64,000 bases of DNA from Paracentrotus lividus (taxonomy: Eukaryota; Echinodermata; Echinoidea; Camarodonta; Echinidae). The notes beneath the pieces were generated by a model. That model worked only from the letters and a program-made list of their open reading frames with translations, was not told the DNA's origin and did not search any database. The DNA is taken from contig CALNVZ010000218.1 in the NCBI GenBank assembly GCA_940671915.1, positions 39,382,648 through 39,446,647 on the forward strand, written 5' to 3'. Each line of letters opens with the position of its first letter. Positions within the stretch are counted from its first letter, which is position 1. Shown piece after piece: positions 1 to 11,469 of the stretch. A program made the translations under genes and the position numbers.

Positions 1-592
1 GCAACGAACGAGTATGACAATGTATAGGCCTGTCTATCGTGATGGAAATCCGTTCATGCGTGCTCTGGAAATTTTTACCCATCAATTGATTTTTTTTTTT
101 AAACCGATTAGGGGAGACCGGGGACAAATGTAACACGGGGCGAATTGTAACAGAGGCTCCCATTCCTAGCAGAAACACGCTATAAACTCAAAATTTGTAG
201 AGAACATGCGCATTTAATCGCTATACATGCTGTATGAGTGTTAGCAGATTTAACGGTTCGTGGAACTTTCTACAGCGGAAAAAACCGTTTTTTGAGCATA
301 AAAGTAATATTTCACATTACCATTGTTTTTCTTCTGGACAAATATGGATGAGCAACGGCTGTCATTTTGTATATTTAGAAATTATGTTCTTAGGCCATAT
401 TTTGCTAAAGTTTCAACGACGAATACCGAAGCTAAGATAGAAAAAATCTCTCCAAATATGGTCACCTCTGCCAGGGGCAATTGTAACAAGCTGTTACAAT
501 TGCCCCTGTTTCTGTTAAAGTAACTCCCGTAGGAACTCGGTAAAGCAGATTTCCGCTGAATCAACACCAAGCTATTAATAACCAATCAGGGC

Positions 593-745
593 CGCGGAGC
601 TTTTTGGAAGTGGAGGGCTGAGCGGCAGTGGGAGGGGAGTGGGGAGGGGGGGGTGGGGGGCTGAACAGACTAAAAATCCAAATGTATGGTCATTTTTCCG
701 TTTTTGTTACACGTTCGCTGACGAAGCCCTCCCAGGCTCCGTGGC
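593..745. repeat. Interspersed repeat, shared with 53168-53345
   Basis: Both places contain 'ggctgaacag(a/g)ctaaaaatc' followed by 'aaatgtatggtcatttttc/g' and a G/C-rich end reading 'ggctccg(t/c)ggcccctg'. It is an unidentified non-coding interspersed repeat. Confidence 0.6.
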
Positions 746-843
746 CCCTGCAAATTACATAAAAAAACATTACAATTGTCCGGAATTTGTTGCTTCCTGT
801 AAACATAATTAAAACATAATCGAAACCTCTGAACCATGGAGCT

Positions 844-1198
844 AGTATTAGAGACGTCTCCGCGACAATTTATAAAAAAAAAACGCGTCTCCGAAATTCA
901 GGAGACGTCTCGGAGACGTCTCTAATACTATTTATCCTTCGGAGCAAGATTCCTATTCTGTTGCGGAGACATCTCCGCGAAGTGAGATAGCACCCTTAGC
1001 TCAAGCATCATAACTTTGAATGTATTTTCAATTATAATGCTTTACAAAAACAAAAGGTAACAACATCTATAACTCCGACATGAAAATTAGGGTGGTATCT
1101 CACTTCGCGGAGACGTCTCCACGACAGAATGAAATTTCGTCTCCGCGATGGATAAATATATTAGAAACGTATCCGAGACGTCTCGGAGACGTTTTTTT
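844..1198. repeat. Two half copies of a hairpin MITE ('cgcggagacgtctc' family)
   Basis: 844-998 ends in 'gcgaagtgagatagcaccct'. 1089-1198 begins 'agggtggtatctcacttcg'. These are the right and left arms of the palindromic element seen intact at 24653-24829, here in reversed order around 90 unrelated bases. They lie inside the larger 111-2469 element, so they are a nested insertion or a rearranged copy. Confidence 0.65.
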
Positions 1199-2025
1199 TT
1201 TAATAATTTATATCACTTACTAGAGAACTCAGAACTTCATAACTTTGAATGTATAATCAATTATAGTTTCGTTTTTTTACAAGGACCAAAGTGTAACCTT
1301 ATATATGAGTTCAAACTGAGAGAGATAAATAACTGTGAACATATGATTTTATTTCATTTTATTCGTCGAGTGTTCATGGTATAACACATAAAAGAAACAC
1401 TGACAGGATAGCCATGAAACAAAAGGCCTATTAAGAATGGGGTCATATAAATGGGAAAGAGAATAGGGATCCCCGACTTGTTTTTCTTATTAAAACGCAC
1501 ATATTAAAGAGAGAAAGAAGAAGAGGAAGGGAGAGGCGGAGAGAGAGAGAGAGAGGGGGGGGAGGCAGATAGGAAAGAAAAAAGTAAGAGGGAGTGAATG
1601 AGAAAAAGAAAAATGAAAGAAAGACAGACAGAGGAGAGAGAGAGAGGAGGGATGGCAGCCCCCATAAAAAAATTAAAATATATTTTCAATATAATACCTG
1701 AAAATATATGTCCATAACGTTTTGTAAAAGGGCAAGAGACATATTGATTTGCCAGAGAAAAAAATGACGTAAATTTTGAAGATTGAATTTACAAAAAAAA
1801 AAGAAAGAAAGAAAAAAAAAAGCTGTGATTTTTACTTCTTCTCAGAAATGTATCACTTATTTTGCAAAGAATGCGTTACAGTCAAAAGGCGTAGCCTAAC
1901 ATAAAGTGTTATACAACAGTTGTCAGTTAAAAGATATATTGTGTAGGTACAAAGTAGATAAAGAACCAAAATATGAATAATGAGGTTCTATAATTTCTAC
2001 AGTTAAAGGTGAAGCCACCAACAAC

Positions 2026-2060
<35 letters not shown>

Positions 2061-2873
2061 ATCATAACTTTTGTCCCATTTCATGCATATAACAATGGAA
2101 ATGTAATAAAATGCGGTCAAGCATTGTCATAGTTCATATTAATTAGTTTATGTGGTTAAATGATGTTTAATTTGTCATGTGCATAGCTTTGAAAAGAAAA
2201 AAAAATTTACAAGTTCAATGTTGTACAATTGCCCCGCACGTCTGTTACAATTGCCCTCGTCACGGGCAAATATGTAACACTCAACCTTTGGTGTTGAAAA
2301 TGGTAATGGCTCAAAATGACTTGTTTTACTTAACCCCAACCTATTCATATGCTCAAGCCCTAAGATATGCATATTTCATTTTAATTTAGTTTTAAAGCAA
2401 AGTATTTAGCTTCAATAAAGCTGATAGTCAACATTTGGAAAAACACTGTACAATGCCCCAGGTCTCCCCTACGATTCCAATAACTTATTGGTAGTGCGGT
2501 TTCATGCTGTAAAGCACCGACCTGAAACATTTGACTTATTTGATCCTTTCACGTATAAAATGTAGCGTTTGAAGTGCACACCCACAGCTCTTACCACCAA
2601 ACTACGCGCCACGCCTACCGGAGTGAACGGGTATCGGTTCGATTCCAAAATGATCATGTTCGATTCAGGGATAAAACTTTAAAGCTTCAGCAGACATTGA
2701 TTAGAAAAGGCGGATTTTTCTAACTGACTGGGACTGCTATATCGTTATTGAAGTTTGCACGTTCAACTTTCAAGCACGGGCTTGTAGCAGACAATCAGAT
2801 GAATAGCTTTTTTAGATCTCTCTCTGGCAGTGGTAATTGTTTCTGTTTTAGGACTGGAGCTATAAAAGACATC

Positions 2874-3025
2874 ATGAAATTTCGATGATATTTTGAGTAC
2901 CATAGGGGAGTTTGGTCGTTATCAGCGGAGTGTCTATGTAGTCTTTCTTTCTACTAGCCGTGCCGAATGCTTTCCATGCGATATCCATTGTCTTCCAGGC
3001 AGGGTCTGCTGATCATTGGTGCAAG
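2874..3025 (+). pseudogene. SLC22-like first exon, copy A, frameshifted
   Basis: This matches the open exon at 5783-5932 almost base for base: ATG in the same context, an acceptor-like 'ttctgttttag' 26 bases upstream, and an HWCK end followed by a GTAAG donor. Two extra T residues (in 'gaaatttcg' just after the ATG, and in 'gtctttctttc') break the frame. It is either a decayed alternative first exon or an exon with sequencing indels. If the indels are errors, it would encode the same 50 residues as copy B. Confidence 0.7.
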
Positions 3026-3036
3026 GTAAGGCAAAG

Positions 3037-3330
3037 AGGAGTGGGAATGGATGGGGAATGGATTGGGAAGTGTGGGGACAGGATGCCGGAAAGGTGCTGG
3101 GAAAGGGTGGGGAATGGTGGGAAAGGGTGGAGGAATGGATGGGAAAAGGGTGGGGAATTGATGAGAGAAAGGGTGGGGAACGGATGGGAAAAGGGTGGGG
3201 ATGGATGGGAAAAGGATGATGGGGATGGATATGGAAAGGGTGGGAATGGATGGGGAAAGGGTGGGGAATGGATGGAGAAAGGATGCAGAGTGTATGGGGA
3301 ATGGTGTGGGAAAGGTGGGGAAAGACAGGC
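3037..3330. repeat. G-rich minisatellite, copy 1
   Basis: Irregular tandem repetition of units such as 'gggtggggaatggatgggaa' begins about 12 bases after the exon donor. The long frames read through it on both strands (Pro/His/Ser-rich or Gly/Lys/Trp-rich) are low-complexity artefacts, not genes. Confidence 0.85.
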
Positions 3331-3680
3331 GCGTATCCAGGACTTGGCACCCCGTGCGGCCCGATGTGATTTTGAATTTTGGCGCCCCCCAGTGGTGGAT
3401 CCATAAAGGTACATCCTATTTTTTCCCGATACACCGGACGAGCCAAAAGGTACCTCCAAATTTGTTCACGTCACGCTGGCCGAGAGATTAGGGGGGCGGG
3501 GGGGGGGTGGGGTAGGTATTGAAAAAAAATTTCGGCCTTCGCGTCAACCGGAAGGTCATTCATCAGCCATAGGGGTATAGGCTTCACGATGTCAATCGGC
3601 TGAAATCGTGTATATTTTTTCCTTTTTTTTTTTTTTTTTTTAAACCATTTTGCTCAATTTGGCCCCCCCCCCAGAATACG
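3327..3680. repeat. Interspersed repeat, 'gcgcgtatccagga' family, copy 1
   Basis: Shared landmarks with 6236-6600 and 54532-54725: 'caggcgcgtatc(c/a)agga', 'caaccggaaggtcat', 'gtcaatcg' and a poly-T block before 'tgctcaatttggcccc'. It looks like a non-autonomous DNA-element family of unknown type. The poly-G and poly-T runs lie inside it. Confidence 0.65.
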
Positions 3681-3689
3681 CGACAATGA

Positions 3690-4030
3690 AAGGAGTAGCC
3701 AGAATAATATTGATGAATATGGATTGGCAAAACGGTTGAGGAATATATAGCGTGATAAAAAGGGTTGACGAAATAGGTAGCGAAAAAAGTGGACGAAATA
3801 ACAGCGTGAAAAGTGTGGGCAATGGGTGAAGAATAGGTGGAATGGGGTTTGGAATGCGGTGTGGATATGGATAGGGAAAGCTGGGGAAAAGGAGTATGAG
3901 CATGACGAGAATGGATGACATTGTTTGTTTGAAAAAGTTAGCGAAATGGGATGGTGAAAAAAGCGTGAGGAAATGGGTCGGCGAAAAGGCATTCTAAAAT
4001 ACGGCTGCCGTTGGAAAGTGAATAAGGTAG
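3690..4030. repeat. Degenerate 'gaaaaggtgaggaaatgggt' minisatellite, copy 1
   Basis: Imperfect tandem units such as 'gaaaaggtgacgaaata' and 'gggtttggaatgg'. The matching stretch in copy 2 is 7171-7480. Frames across it are low-complexity artefacts. Confidence 0.6.
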
Positions 4031-5782
4031 TCCACATTTAAAGTCTTTAAAATATTTTAAACTTTCCATTAGGCCTATTATATATATTTTATTAATCGGT
4101 TAGTGTCGACACGAAGCACATCAAATCCAAATAGCACTATGGAAAGTATCATCAATGCCTACCCACACATAATTATGTTTTAACATTGATAATCCGTTTT
4201 ATTGACTTTGCCCGATTGTAGCAACGACTAATGTATGCCAAATGGATTCCCCAAATATTTGCATGTTCATTCTTAGATTTATATTAAGGTTTTGTTTAGG
4301 ACAACAAAATTTTCGGCATAACATGATGATCTTGATAGATATAATAAGCTCTAGCCACCCCAGGTTCTTTACCCCACCTGGCATCTAATTCACATGAGGC
4401 TTCAACCAGGCCTAGTAGGGTGATTGAATCACTGTTAGGCCTATAAATCTTGTGTAGATCAGACCTTATTATAGCCTCTGGTCCCGTACCCGTAACAGCC
4501 CATATGCTACGAGGAACAGCGTTTTAACGCCCAGACCTGTTGCAGGGCCACGGAATTTTTGAAAGTACGCGGCTAGCTGGACTGAGCCAACAGTGGGACG
4601 AGGCCGAACGAGGCCTTAAAAATTTATCACAAAGATGATGGTCATACTTTGACGAGGTTATACGGATTCACCATGTGGTTAGTCCTGAAAAGGACCTGTT
4701 TGAGGAGAGTAGAAAGAGGAAATAAAGAGCTTACAGAAAGTACACAATTCGTCTAGGGGCTATTCCACGGTTACTCACGTTTAATTGGAGACACCTTTGA
4801 CTCTATACTTGAGCTGTACTGCCATATTATTGATAGGAAGATAAACATTTTATAACAACCAAAGTACACAGTCTGACTATCCTTCGTATTCAAAACAAAC
4901 ACTGAGAAATTTTATATGCTCCTGGCAAATCTTTAAAATGTGCGGTTACTCACGCTAAATTGATTTGGACATGCATTAAAATGAAAAAAGTCGACATCAG
5001 TGGAAAAGTTGTCCTTCATACAAAGGCTTTTATTGGAATGTTGATTATATCCATTTCAAGAAGTATATTTAGGGAGACAAAATTTGTATATAATTAAAAA
5101 ATAAGGAACACATGGTTTTTACTAGGCGTGCAGATGAAGGTGAGTTACTCACGTTACGGTAATCTCTCTCTTTTTCACATTTACACATAACTACATAACT
5201 ATTCATCAATTCAGTTTACTCATGGCCCCGAATCGCGTATGTATGTATTATTAGCGATTAAAGCGTAACGAACGAGACTATGACAATGTATAGGCCTGTC
5301 TATCGTGAATAGGAAATCCGTTCATGCGTGCTCTGGAAATTTTTACCCATCAATTGATTTTTTTTTTTAAACCGATTACGATTCCAATAACTTATTGGTA
5401 GTGCGGTTTCATGCTGTAAAGCACCGACCTGAAAACATTTGACTTATTTGATCCTTTCACGTATAAAATGTAGCGTTTGAAGTGCACACCCACAGCTCTT
5501 ACCACCAAACTACGCGCCACGCCTACCGGAGTGAACGGGTATCGGTTCGATTCCAAAATGATCATGTTCGATTCAGGGATAAAACTTTAAAGCTTCAGCA
5601 GACATTGATTAGAAAAGGCGGATTTTTCTAACTGACTGGGACTGCTATATCGTTATTTGAAGTTCGCACGTTCAACTTTCAAGCACGGGCTTGTAGCAGA
5701 CAATCAGATGAAATAGCTTTTTAGCATCTCTCTCTGGCAGTGGTAATTGTTTCTGTTTAGGACTGGAGCTATAAAAGACATC

Positions 5783-5932
5783 ATGAAATTCGATGATATT
5801 TTGAGTACCATAGGGGAGTTTGGTCGTTATCAGCGGAGTGTCTATGTAGTCTTCTTTCTACTAGCCGTGCCGAATGCTTTCCATGCGATATCCATTGTCT
5901 TCCAGGCAGGGTCTGCTGATCATTGGTGCAAG
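5783..5932 (+). CDS. SLC22-like alternative or orphan first exon, copy B
   Basis: 150 bases, 50 codons, phase 0, ending HWCK before a GTAAGG donor. It reads MKFDDIL, then IGEFGRYQR, then a hydrophobic stretch (about residues 21-43) fitting transmembrane helix 1 of the organic cation/anion transporter family. An acceptor-like 'ttctgtttag' sits 24 bases before the ATG, so a non-coding leader exon may be spliced to it. No exon 2 follows before the third copy at 11320. It therefore either splices to the shared exon 2 at 30431 (same phase) or is the stump of a duplicated gene. RNA evidence would decide. Confidence 0.65.
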
Positions 5933-5944
5933 GTAAGGCAAAGA

Positions 5945-6235
5945 GGAGTGGGAATGGATGGGGAATGGATTGGGAAGTGTGGGGAACAGGATGCCGGAAA
6001 GGTGCTGGGGAAAGGGTGGGGAATGGTGGGGAAAGGGTGGAGGAATGGATGGGAAAAGGGTGGGGAATTGAGAGGAAAGGGTGGGGAACGGATGGGAAAA
6101 GGGTGGGGAATGGATGGGAAAAGGATGATGGGGAATGGATATGGAAAGGGTGGGAATGGATGGGGAAAGGGTGGGGAATGGATGGAGAAAGGATGCAGAG
6201 TGTATGGGGAATGGGTGTGGGAAAGGTGGGGAAAG
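5945..6235. repeat. G-rich minisatellite, copy 2
   Basis: Counterpart of the array at 3037-3330 in the second duplication copy, with the same 'gggtggggaatggatgggaa' units and small indels relative to copy 1. Confidence 0.85.
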
Positions 6236-6525
6236 ACAGGCGCGTATCCAGGACTTGGCACCCCAGCGGCCCGATGTTGATTGTTTTGGCGCCCCCCAGT
6301 GGTGGATCCTAAAGGTACATCCATTTTTTTCCCGATACACCGACGAGCAAAAGGTAACCTACCAAATTTTGTTCACGTCACGCTGGCCGAGAGATTAGCG
6401 GGGGGGGGGGGGGGGGGGTGGGGTAGGTATTGAAAAAAATTTCGGCCTTCGGTCAACCGGAAGGTCATTCATCAGCCATTAGGGGTATAGGTTTCACGAT
6501 GTCAATCGGCTGAAATCGTTGTATA

Positions 6526-6556
<31 letters not shown>

Positions 6557-6600
6557 ACCATTTGTGCTCAATTTGGCCCCCCCCCCGAGATACGCGCATG
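6236..6600. repeat. Interspersed repeat, 'gcgcgtatccagga' family, copy 2
   Basis: Same family as 3327-3680, in the second duplication copy. It includes an uninterrupted G run near 6400-6418 and a T run near 6532-6555. Confidence 0.65.
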
Positions 6601-6620
6601 AAAGAGTACCAGAATAATAT

Positions 6621-7169
6621 GATATAATGTGAAGTGCTCATACATGCAGACAATATAGATTAGGTGATACAAAATGACTAAATTATCCCGAGCTGGGCAC
6701 ATTTTATTTTACCGAGGCCGTAGGCGACGGTGAAACAGATGTGCCCGAGGGATAGTTAGTATTTGGAGTTTCACATTAGTCAGTAAGTGTTGCATTAATA
6801 GATGCATTGCACTATTTATTATAGTAAATAGATCCTAGATCTTTGACCTTGGCCTAATCTATTGGTTATCTTTGCAAAATGTTTGCCCAAACTTTTGGTG
6901 CTGATTAAGCTATTGTGATCCGTTATATTGGTGCGCTCGCGTAACTATTGTTGTTGCGCACTCATTTTACTTGTTACTACGCGCTAGCGCAACAGGCAGT
7001 CGTTTCACCATTTTCATTGTTAACACATGGTAAACCGTTCAACATAATACAAGAAATACCGTTCAATCTATAACAAAAAAGGAGCCGTTCAACATACCGA
7101 ATTGTTGACGGTACACGTGACACCCTTTCAACCAATCCACAGCTCGTTGAAATACTCCACTATTTACTT
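6621..7169. mobile_element. Insertion of about 549 bases present only in duplication copy 2
   Basis: Copy 1 reads straight from 'agaataatat' into 'tgatgaatat' at 3710/3711. In copy 2 the same two words are separated by this segment, so it is an insertion in copy 2 or a deletion in copy 1. An imperfect internal hairpin links 'gggcacattttattttacc' and 'gaaacagatgtgccc'. No clear terminal repeats or coding frame were seen. Confidence 0.55.
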
Positions 7170-7170
7170 A

Positions 7171-7480
7171 TTGATGGAATATTGGATGGCAAAACGGTGA
7201 GGAAATATATAGGTGATAAAAGGTGACGAAATAGGTAGCGAAAAGGTGACGAAATAACAGGTGAAAAGGTGGGCAATGGGTTGAGAATAGGTGGAAATGG
7301 GTTTGGAATGGGTGTGGAATGGATAGGGAAAGGTGGGGAAAGAGTATGAGCATGACGAGAATGGATGACATTTGTTTGTGAAAAAGGTGAGGAAATGGGT
7401 GGTGAAAAGGTGAGGAAATGGGCGGCGAAAAGGCATTCTAAAATAGCGGTGCGTTGGAAAGTGAATAAGGTAGTCCACCA
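7171..7480. repeat. Degenerate 'gaaaaggtgaggaaatgggt' minisatellite, copy 2
   Basis: Counterpart of 3690-4030. The units are better preserved here, for example two successive 'gaaaaggtgaggaaatggg' words near 7383-7425. Confidence 0.6.
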
Positions 7481-8573
7481 TTTAAGTCTTTAAAATATTT
7501 TAAACTTCCATTAGGCCTATATATATATTTTATTAATCGGTTTAGTGTCGACACGAAGCAATCAATATCAAAGCACCATGGAAAGTATCATCAATGCCTA
7601 CCCACACATAATATGTTTTAACATTGATAATCCGTTTTATTGACTTTGCCCGATGTAGCAACGACTAATGTATGCAAACTGGATTCCAAATATTGCAGTT
7701 CATTCTTTAATTTATATAAGGTTTTGTTAGGACAACAAAATTTATCGGCATAACATGATTGATCTTGATTAAGAATATAATAAGTCTACCCACCCCAGCG
7801 TCTTTACCCCACCCTGGCATCTAAATTCATCATGAGGTTCAACCAGGCCTAGTAGGGTGATTGAGATACTAGTAGGCCTATAAATCTTGTGTAGATCTAG
7901 ACCTATTATAGCCTCTGCGTCGTAACAGCCCATATGTACGAGGAACAGGTTTAACGCCAGACCTGTTTGCAGGGCCACGGAACTTTTTTGAAAGTGGACG
8001 GGCTAGCTGGACTGAGCCAACAGTGGGAGAGGCCGAACAGGCTAAAAATTATCACAAAGAGATGGTCATACTTTGACGAGGTTTACGGTTCACCATGTGG
8101 TTAGTCCTGAAAAGGACTGTTTGAGAGAGTAGAAGAGGAAATAAAGAGTTACAGAAAGTACACAATCGTCTTAGGGGCTATTCCACGGTTACTCACGTTA
8201 CATTTGGAGACACCTTGACTCATACTTGGAGCTGTAACTCCATTATGTATTCGATGAGGTCAGCACGAAGTAAACATCTTTTATAACAACAGTACACCAG
8301 TCTGACTATCCTTTGTATAAAAACAAAACTTGAGAAATTTTTATTATGCTCCTGGCAATCTTTAAAAATGTGTCGGTTACTCACGTAACATGATTTGGAC
8401 AATGCCATGAAAGTCAGAACCATCAGTGAATAGGTCTCATACAAGGCTTTTATGGAAGTTGATTATATCCATTTCAAAGAGTATATTAGGGAAACATTTG
8501 TATATAATTAAAAAAATAAGGAACACATGGTTTATACTAGGGGTGCAGATGAAGTGGTTACTCACGTTAACGC

Positions 8574-11319
8574 CGTTATCCACGTTACATTTGTCCATGT
8601 ATGGTCAACAACATAAAAGTCACTAAAATTCTATAATGTGTGAGGATATGGCTTCTTCTTTACCCCTCTGCTTTTTGATGGCACAGGCGGTATATACATG
8701 TAATCAACTTACCCGTACAATCTGCTAAGGGGCAGAAAAGTGGCCATTTCCAATGTTTTTCCTTTAATTGAGACTAATTAGGGCACCTAAACTATGATGA
8801 AATGATGAAACCTATTTAATTTGAAGATTACAACAATATAATTTGAAATTGGATGATTATGTGAGTATTTTATAACAAAAATCGGCTAATGTGCAATTGG
8901 CTGCCAAAATACCAGCTAAATTATGCACATTTCGGACTACGCGGACATTTTGAAATCATGGCTATGACGAAATATTTCTAAAAACTAAATGAGATAAAAC
9001 AAAAGTTTCATTTTTAGGTTCCTATTATATTCATTCTACAAGATTAGATCATAAATTGAAGATAACTAAATATGTTTGAATATTGAAAATATTAATAATT
9101 CATAATTTTTTGAAATATGACTTTTCGCATGATAAATTTTCATACTGAACGTCCAAAATGTCCTCAATAAATTTCGAAAAAAAACATCGTTCAAAACTAT
9201 TTTGAATCAAAATTTCAATACATATGAAAATAATATGATTATTAATTCAATATATGAATATGAAAATCATATTTTTTTGCTGAATATTTCAAAATTATGG
9301 GCTCTAAGAATTCCCAGCCAAAAAACTAAAAAAAACCTCAGCAGTTCACGGGTTAAGGGCATTCATGTATTGTTCGAAACACTCTTTAAAGTTTGGTTTT
9401 TCTAGAACTTGAGTCTTACTTATGCACCTCTCGCATTGTGAATACTTCTATTCATTTGTTGTGTGATTGTATGACCACTGATATTTTGATGAAAAAAGAG
9501 TCACATCAAAGAGGTGTACCCTCATTTTCTTTTAATTAAACAAAATAACTTCACAACTCACCATGAGACTTAAAACTTGACATCCCACAGAAAATGTTAC
9601 CTAACTTCATAATTTTACTGGTTACTCACGTTACATGATGGTTACTCACACGGTTACACGGTTCTCACGCTACAGTACTGCGCAACCTAAAAGCGTATTT
9701 TTGTCTTTTTCATTTGGATAAGGGGTACCAAACCATTAAATGTCAATAATTATTCAGATCATAAAAATGTCAATCTCCATCCACCTGTCGACCTGAAAAC
9801 CTTTATTATTCAATTATTTTCAATAGAAAACAAGGTAAATATGCCAAACATTTTGACAATGTGTCATCCCTGCACAAAAGGCATTCGTTCTGGTAAATGA
9901 GGGACATAAAAAATTCATTGGACAATTAAATTTTTTCTAATGAAGACAGGTGCGATGTAGTATGGCATAGATGGTGATGTGCATTCATAGACATCTATTA
10001 GATCTTAGTACCCCTTAAGAAGCGAGAGGATAGAAAAAGTACGGAATAACGCTTTTTTTGTTGGCAGGTCTGCGTTACAGTTTTTTCTTTATCATTTTTA
10101 TTAAAATGGGTATTTTTTATGATTTTGATAGTCACACCGTGTCAATATATTGTTTGAAGGAAGAGAATTTAAAGTCCCACAAATTAACTGTGAAGAATTT
10201 TTCTCTCAGAAAACAAAGTCAGTTTTTTTTGGTTACTCACGTTACATCACCTGAGCGTTTACAATATTTCTTTTTGAATGAGTACTAAAATTTTCTTGAA
10301 AAGCTGTTTGTGTATTTTAAGTATTTTGACTCTTCTAAACTTCAGAAATATATAAAGTGGTATGATGTTGCAATAACAAAATGGTAATAAGGCATATTTT
10401 CTTTTTTACTATTTTTCTGGTATTTTGGAACAGAATGGAAGACACAACTTTCGACCATTTTTTTCCAAAGTATATGAAAATAAACTTTTTTTTTTTGTTC
10501 CTGAAACTATCATGTATGAAGGACTAAAAGTATTTAAAAATTCAAAAAAATATTGAATTTGAATTTTAAGCTTCATGTCCACCAACCTATGGAATTGCCT
10601 TAGGTGAGATAGAGAGTAGAGAGTAGAATTAGAGTATTCTTTCTTGATTCAGTCCTGCAAAGGAATGTGAACCAGATGAGAAGACGAGATGTGAGGAAGA
10701 CTAGAAGAGATCGAGTGCTCGCGTTTCGGACAGGTTTCCTTGTTTAACTGTCCGTCTTTGAAGAATGGTAAACGCGAGAGGGACAATTTCGCGTATTTGT
10801 ACGTGTTTAAACCCGGACTCTTCATGAAAAAAAAAGTGGGGCTGAAGTCCGCATCTCCCAATTATGAACTTGTGGTGTGATCATATAAGTGTGTCCGATA
10901 TCCTCTCCCTCCCCCACATAACTTTGTTTACCGTGGCGCTTAAATGTATCTGAGATATGAGACTAACACTTCTTAAATATTTGTAGCCGGGCTCGTGGGA
11001 GAGGTCGTTAGTTGAGAGGTACAGTGCTCTTTTTACTCATGGTCAGTGCTTTTGACCCCAAATACGCGTGCCATGACCACCTGCAAGTACCTCGTAATAT
11101 TATACGGCCCAGTAGTGGTATCTGCCACTCAAGAGCGCACGCGAGCACATCACACTGATCATCCACACACATAATTTATTCTACACACACACGCTCGTAA
11201 ACGTTCAGCTCAACATCTCGTCTCATAACGTTAACGGGTGACAGCATGCAGTGTTGACAAACAAGGCATTGAAAGATCAACTTTGTTTTAATTTTGACAA
11301 GCAACGTTTGAGTGACATC
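8574..11319. other. Intergenic, AT-rich, upstream of first exon C
   Basis: No coding exon is supported here. It holds the last copies of the GGTTACTCACG motif, AT-rich DNA around 9000-9300, and CA-rich words (11160-11195) close to the first exon. The promoter of the SLC22-like gene probably lies in the last few hundred bases, but no core promoter element is convincing. Confidence 0.5.
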
Positions 11320-11469
11320 ATGAAATTTGACGATATTTTAGAGCACATAGGCGAGTTTGGACGCTATCAGAGATATATATACGTTGTTTTCTTCATGCTG
11401 GCCGTACCCACTGCATTTCATGCTGTTTCAATAGTTTTTCTTGCTGGATCTGCTGGTCATTGGTGCGCG
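11320..11469 (+). CDS. SLC22-like exon 1 (copy C): N-terminus and helix 1
   Basis: 50 codons ending HWCA, GTAAGT donor, phase 0. Residues 1-20 are cytosolic (MKFDDIL, then IGEFGRYQR). About 21-43 is helix 1. HWC begins the extracellular loop. It is about three-quarters identical to copy B at 5783-5932, so copies A/B and C are an older duplication than A versus B. Confidence 0.9.

Larger units (their letters stand above)
111..2469. mobile_element. TA-flanked inverted-repeat DNA element, non-autonomous
   Basis: The element starts GGGGAGACCGGGGAC and ends GGTCTCCCC, so it has short terminal inverted repeats, and TA lies on each side (109-110 and 2470-2471). The duplicated copy near 5380 shows the uninterrupted site with one TA, so this is a filled/empty pair. 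A motif like GGGGCAATTGTAACA recurs in both orientations near both ends (120-152, 474-506, 2226-2284), as subterminal repeats do. No transposase frame is visible. A TA duplication is typical of Tc1/mariner-type elements; the family is not identified. Confidence 0.8.
1..5158. repeat. Tandem segmental duplication, copy 1 (carries first exon A)
   Basis: Positions 1-110 and 2470-5158 match 5264-8573 closely and in the same order. They share the first exon, the G-rich intronic minisatellite, the poly-T block and the flanks. Copy 1 is interrupted by a 2.36-kb element at 111-2469 that copy 2 lacks, and it probably extends left of the window. Most differences are single-base indels, many in homopolymers. 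That fits either a recent duplication or two haplotypes, or noisy contigs, joined in tandem. About 105 bases (5159-5263) separate the copies. Confidence 0.85.
5264..8573. repeat. Tandem segmental duplication, copy 2 (carries first exon B)
   Basis: Second copy of the block described at 1-5158. It lacks the 111-2469 element: the sequence runs uninterrupted across 'aaaccgattacgattcc'. It has its own extra segment of about 549 bases (6621-7169) that copy 1 lacks. Its first exon (5783-5932) is open, unlike that of copy 1. Confidence 0.85.
4768..10247 (+). repeat. Dispersed motif GGTTACTCACGTTACAT, about ten copies
   Basis: The word ggttactcacgttac, exact or with 1-3 changes, occurs near 4768, 4943, 5142, 8186, 8374, 8555, 8575 (partial), 9619, 9639 (partial) and 10230. 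All are on the + strand, spaced from tens of bases to about 1 kb. Some are explained by the tandem duplication (4768/8186, 4943/8374, 5142/8555). Those at 9.6 and 10.2 kb are not. Confidence 0.7.

Noticed and set aside
2590-2650. tRNA-like words (complement of TAGTTTGGTGGTAAGAGC, and GGTTCGATTCC), repeated near 5505-5560
   Set aside because: The A-box-like word is on the minus strand and the B-box-like word on the plus strand, so they cannot form one tRNA.
2934-3491. Overlapping long open frames on both strands (up to 170 codons)
   Set aside because: They read through a G-rich minisatellite and give Pro/His/Ser or Gly/Trp/Lys repeats; no domain, and both strands are open equally.
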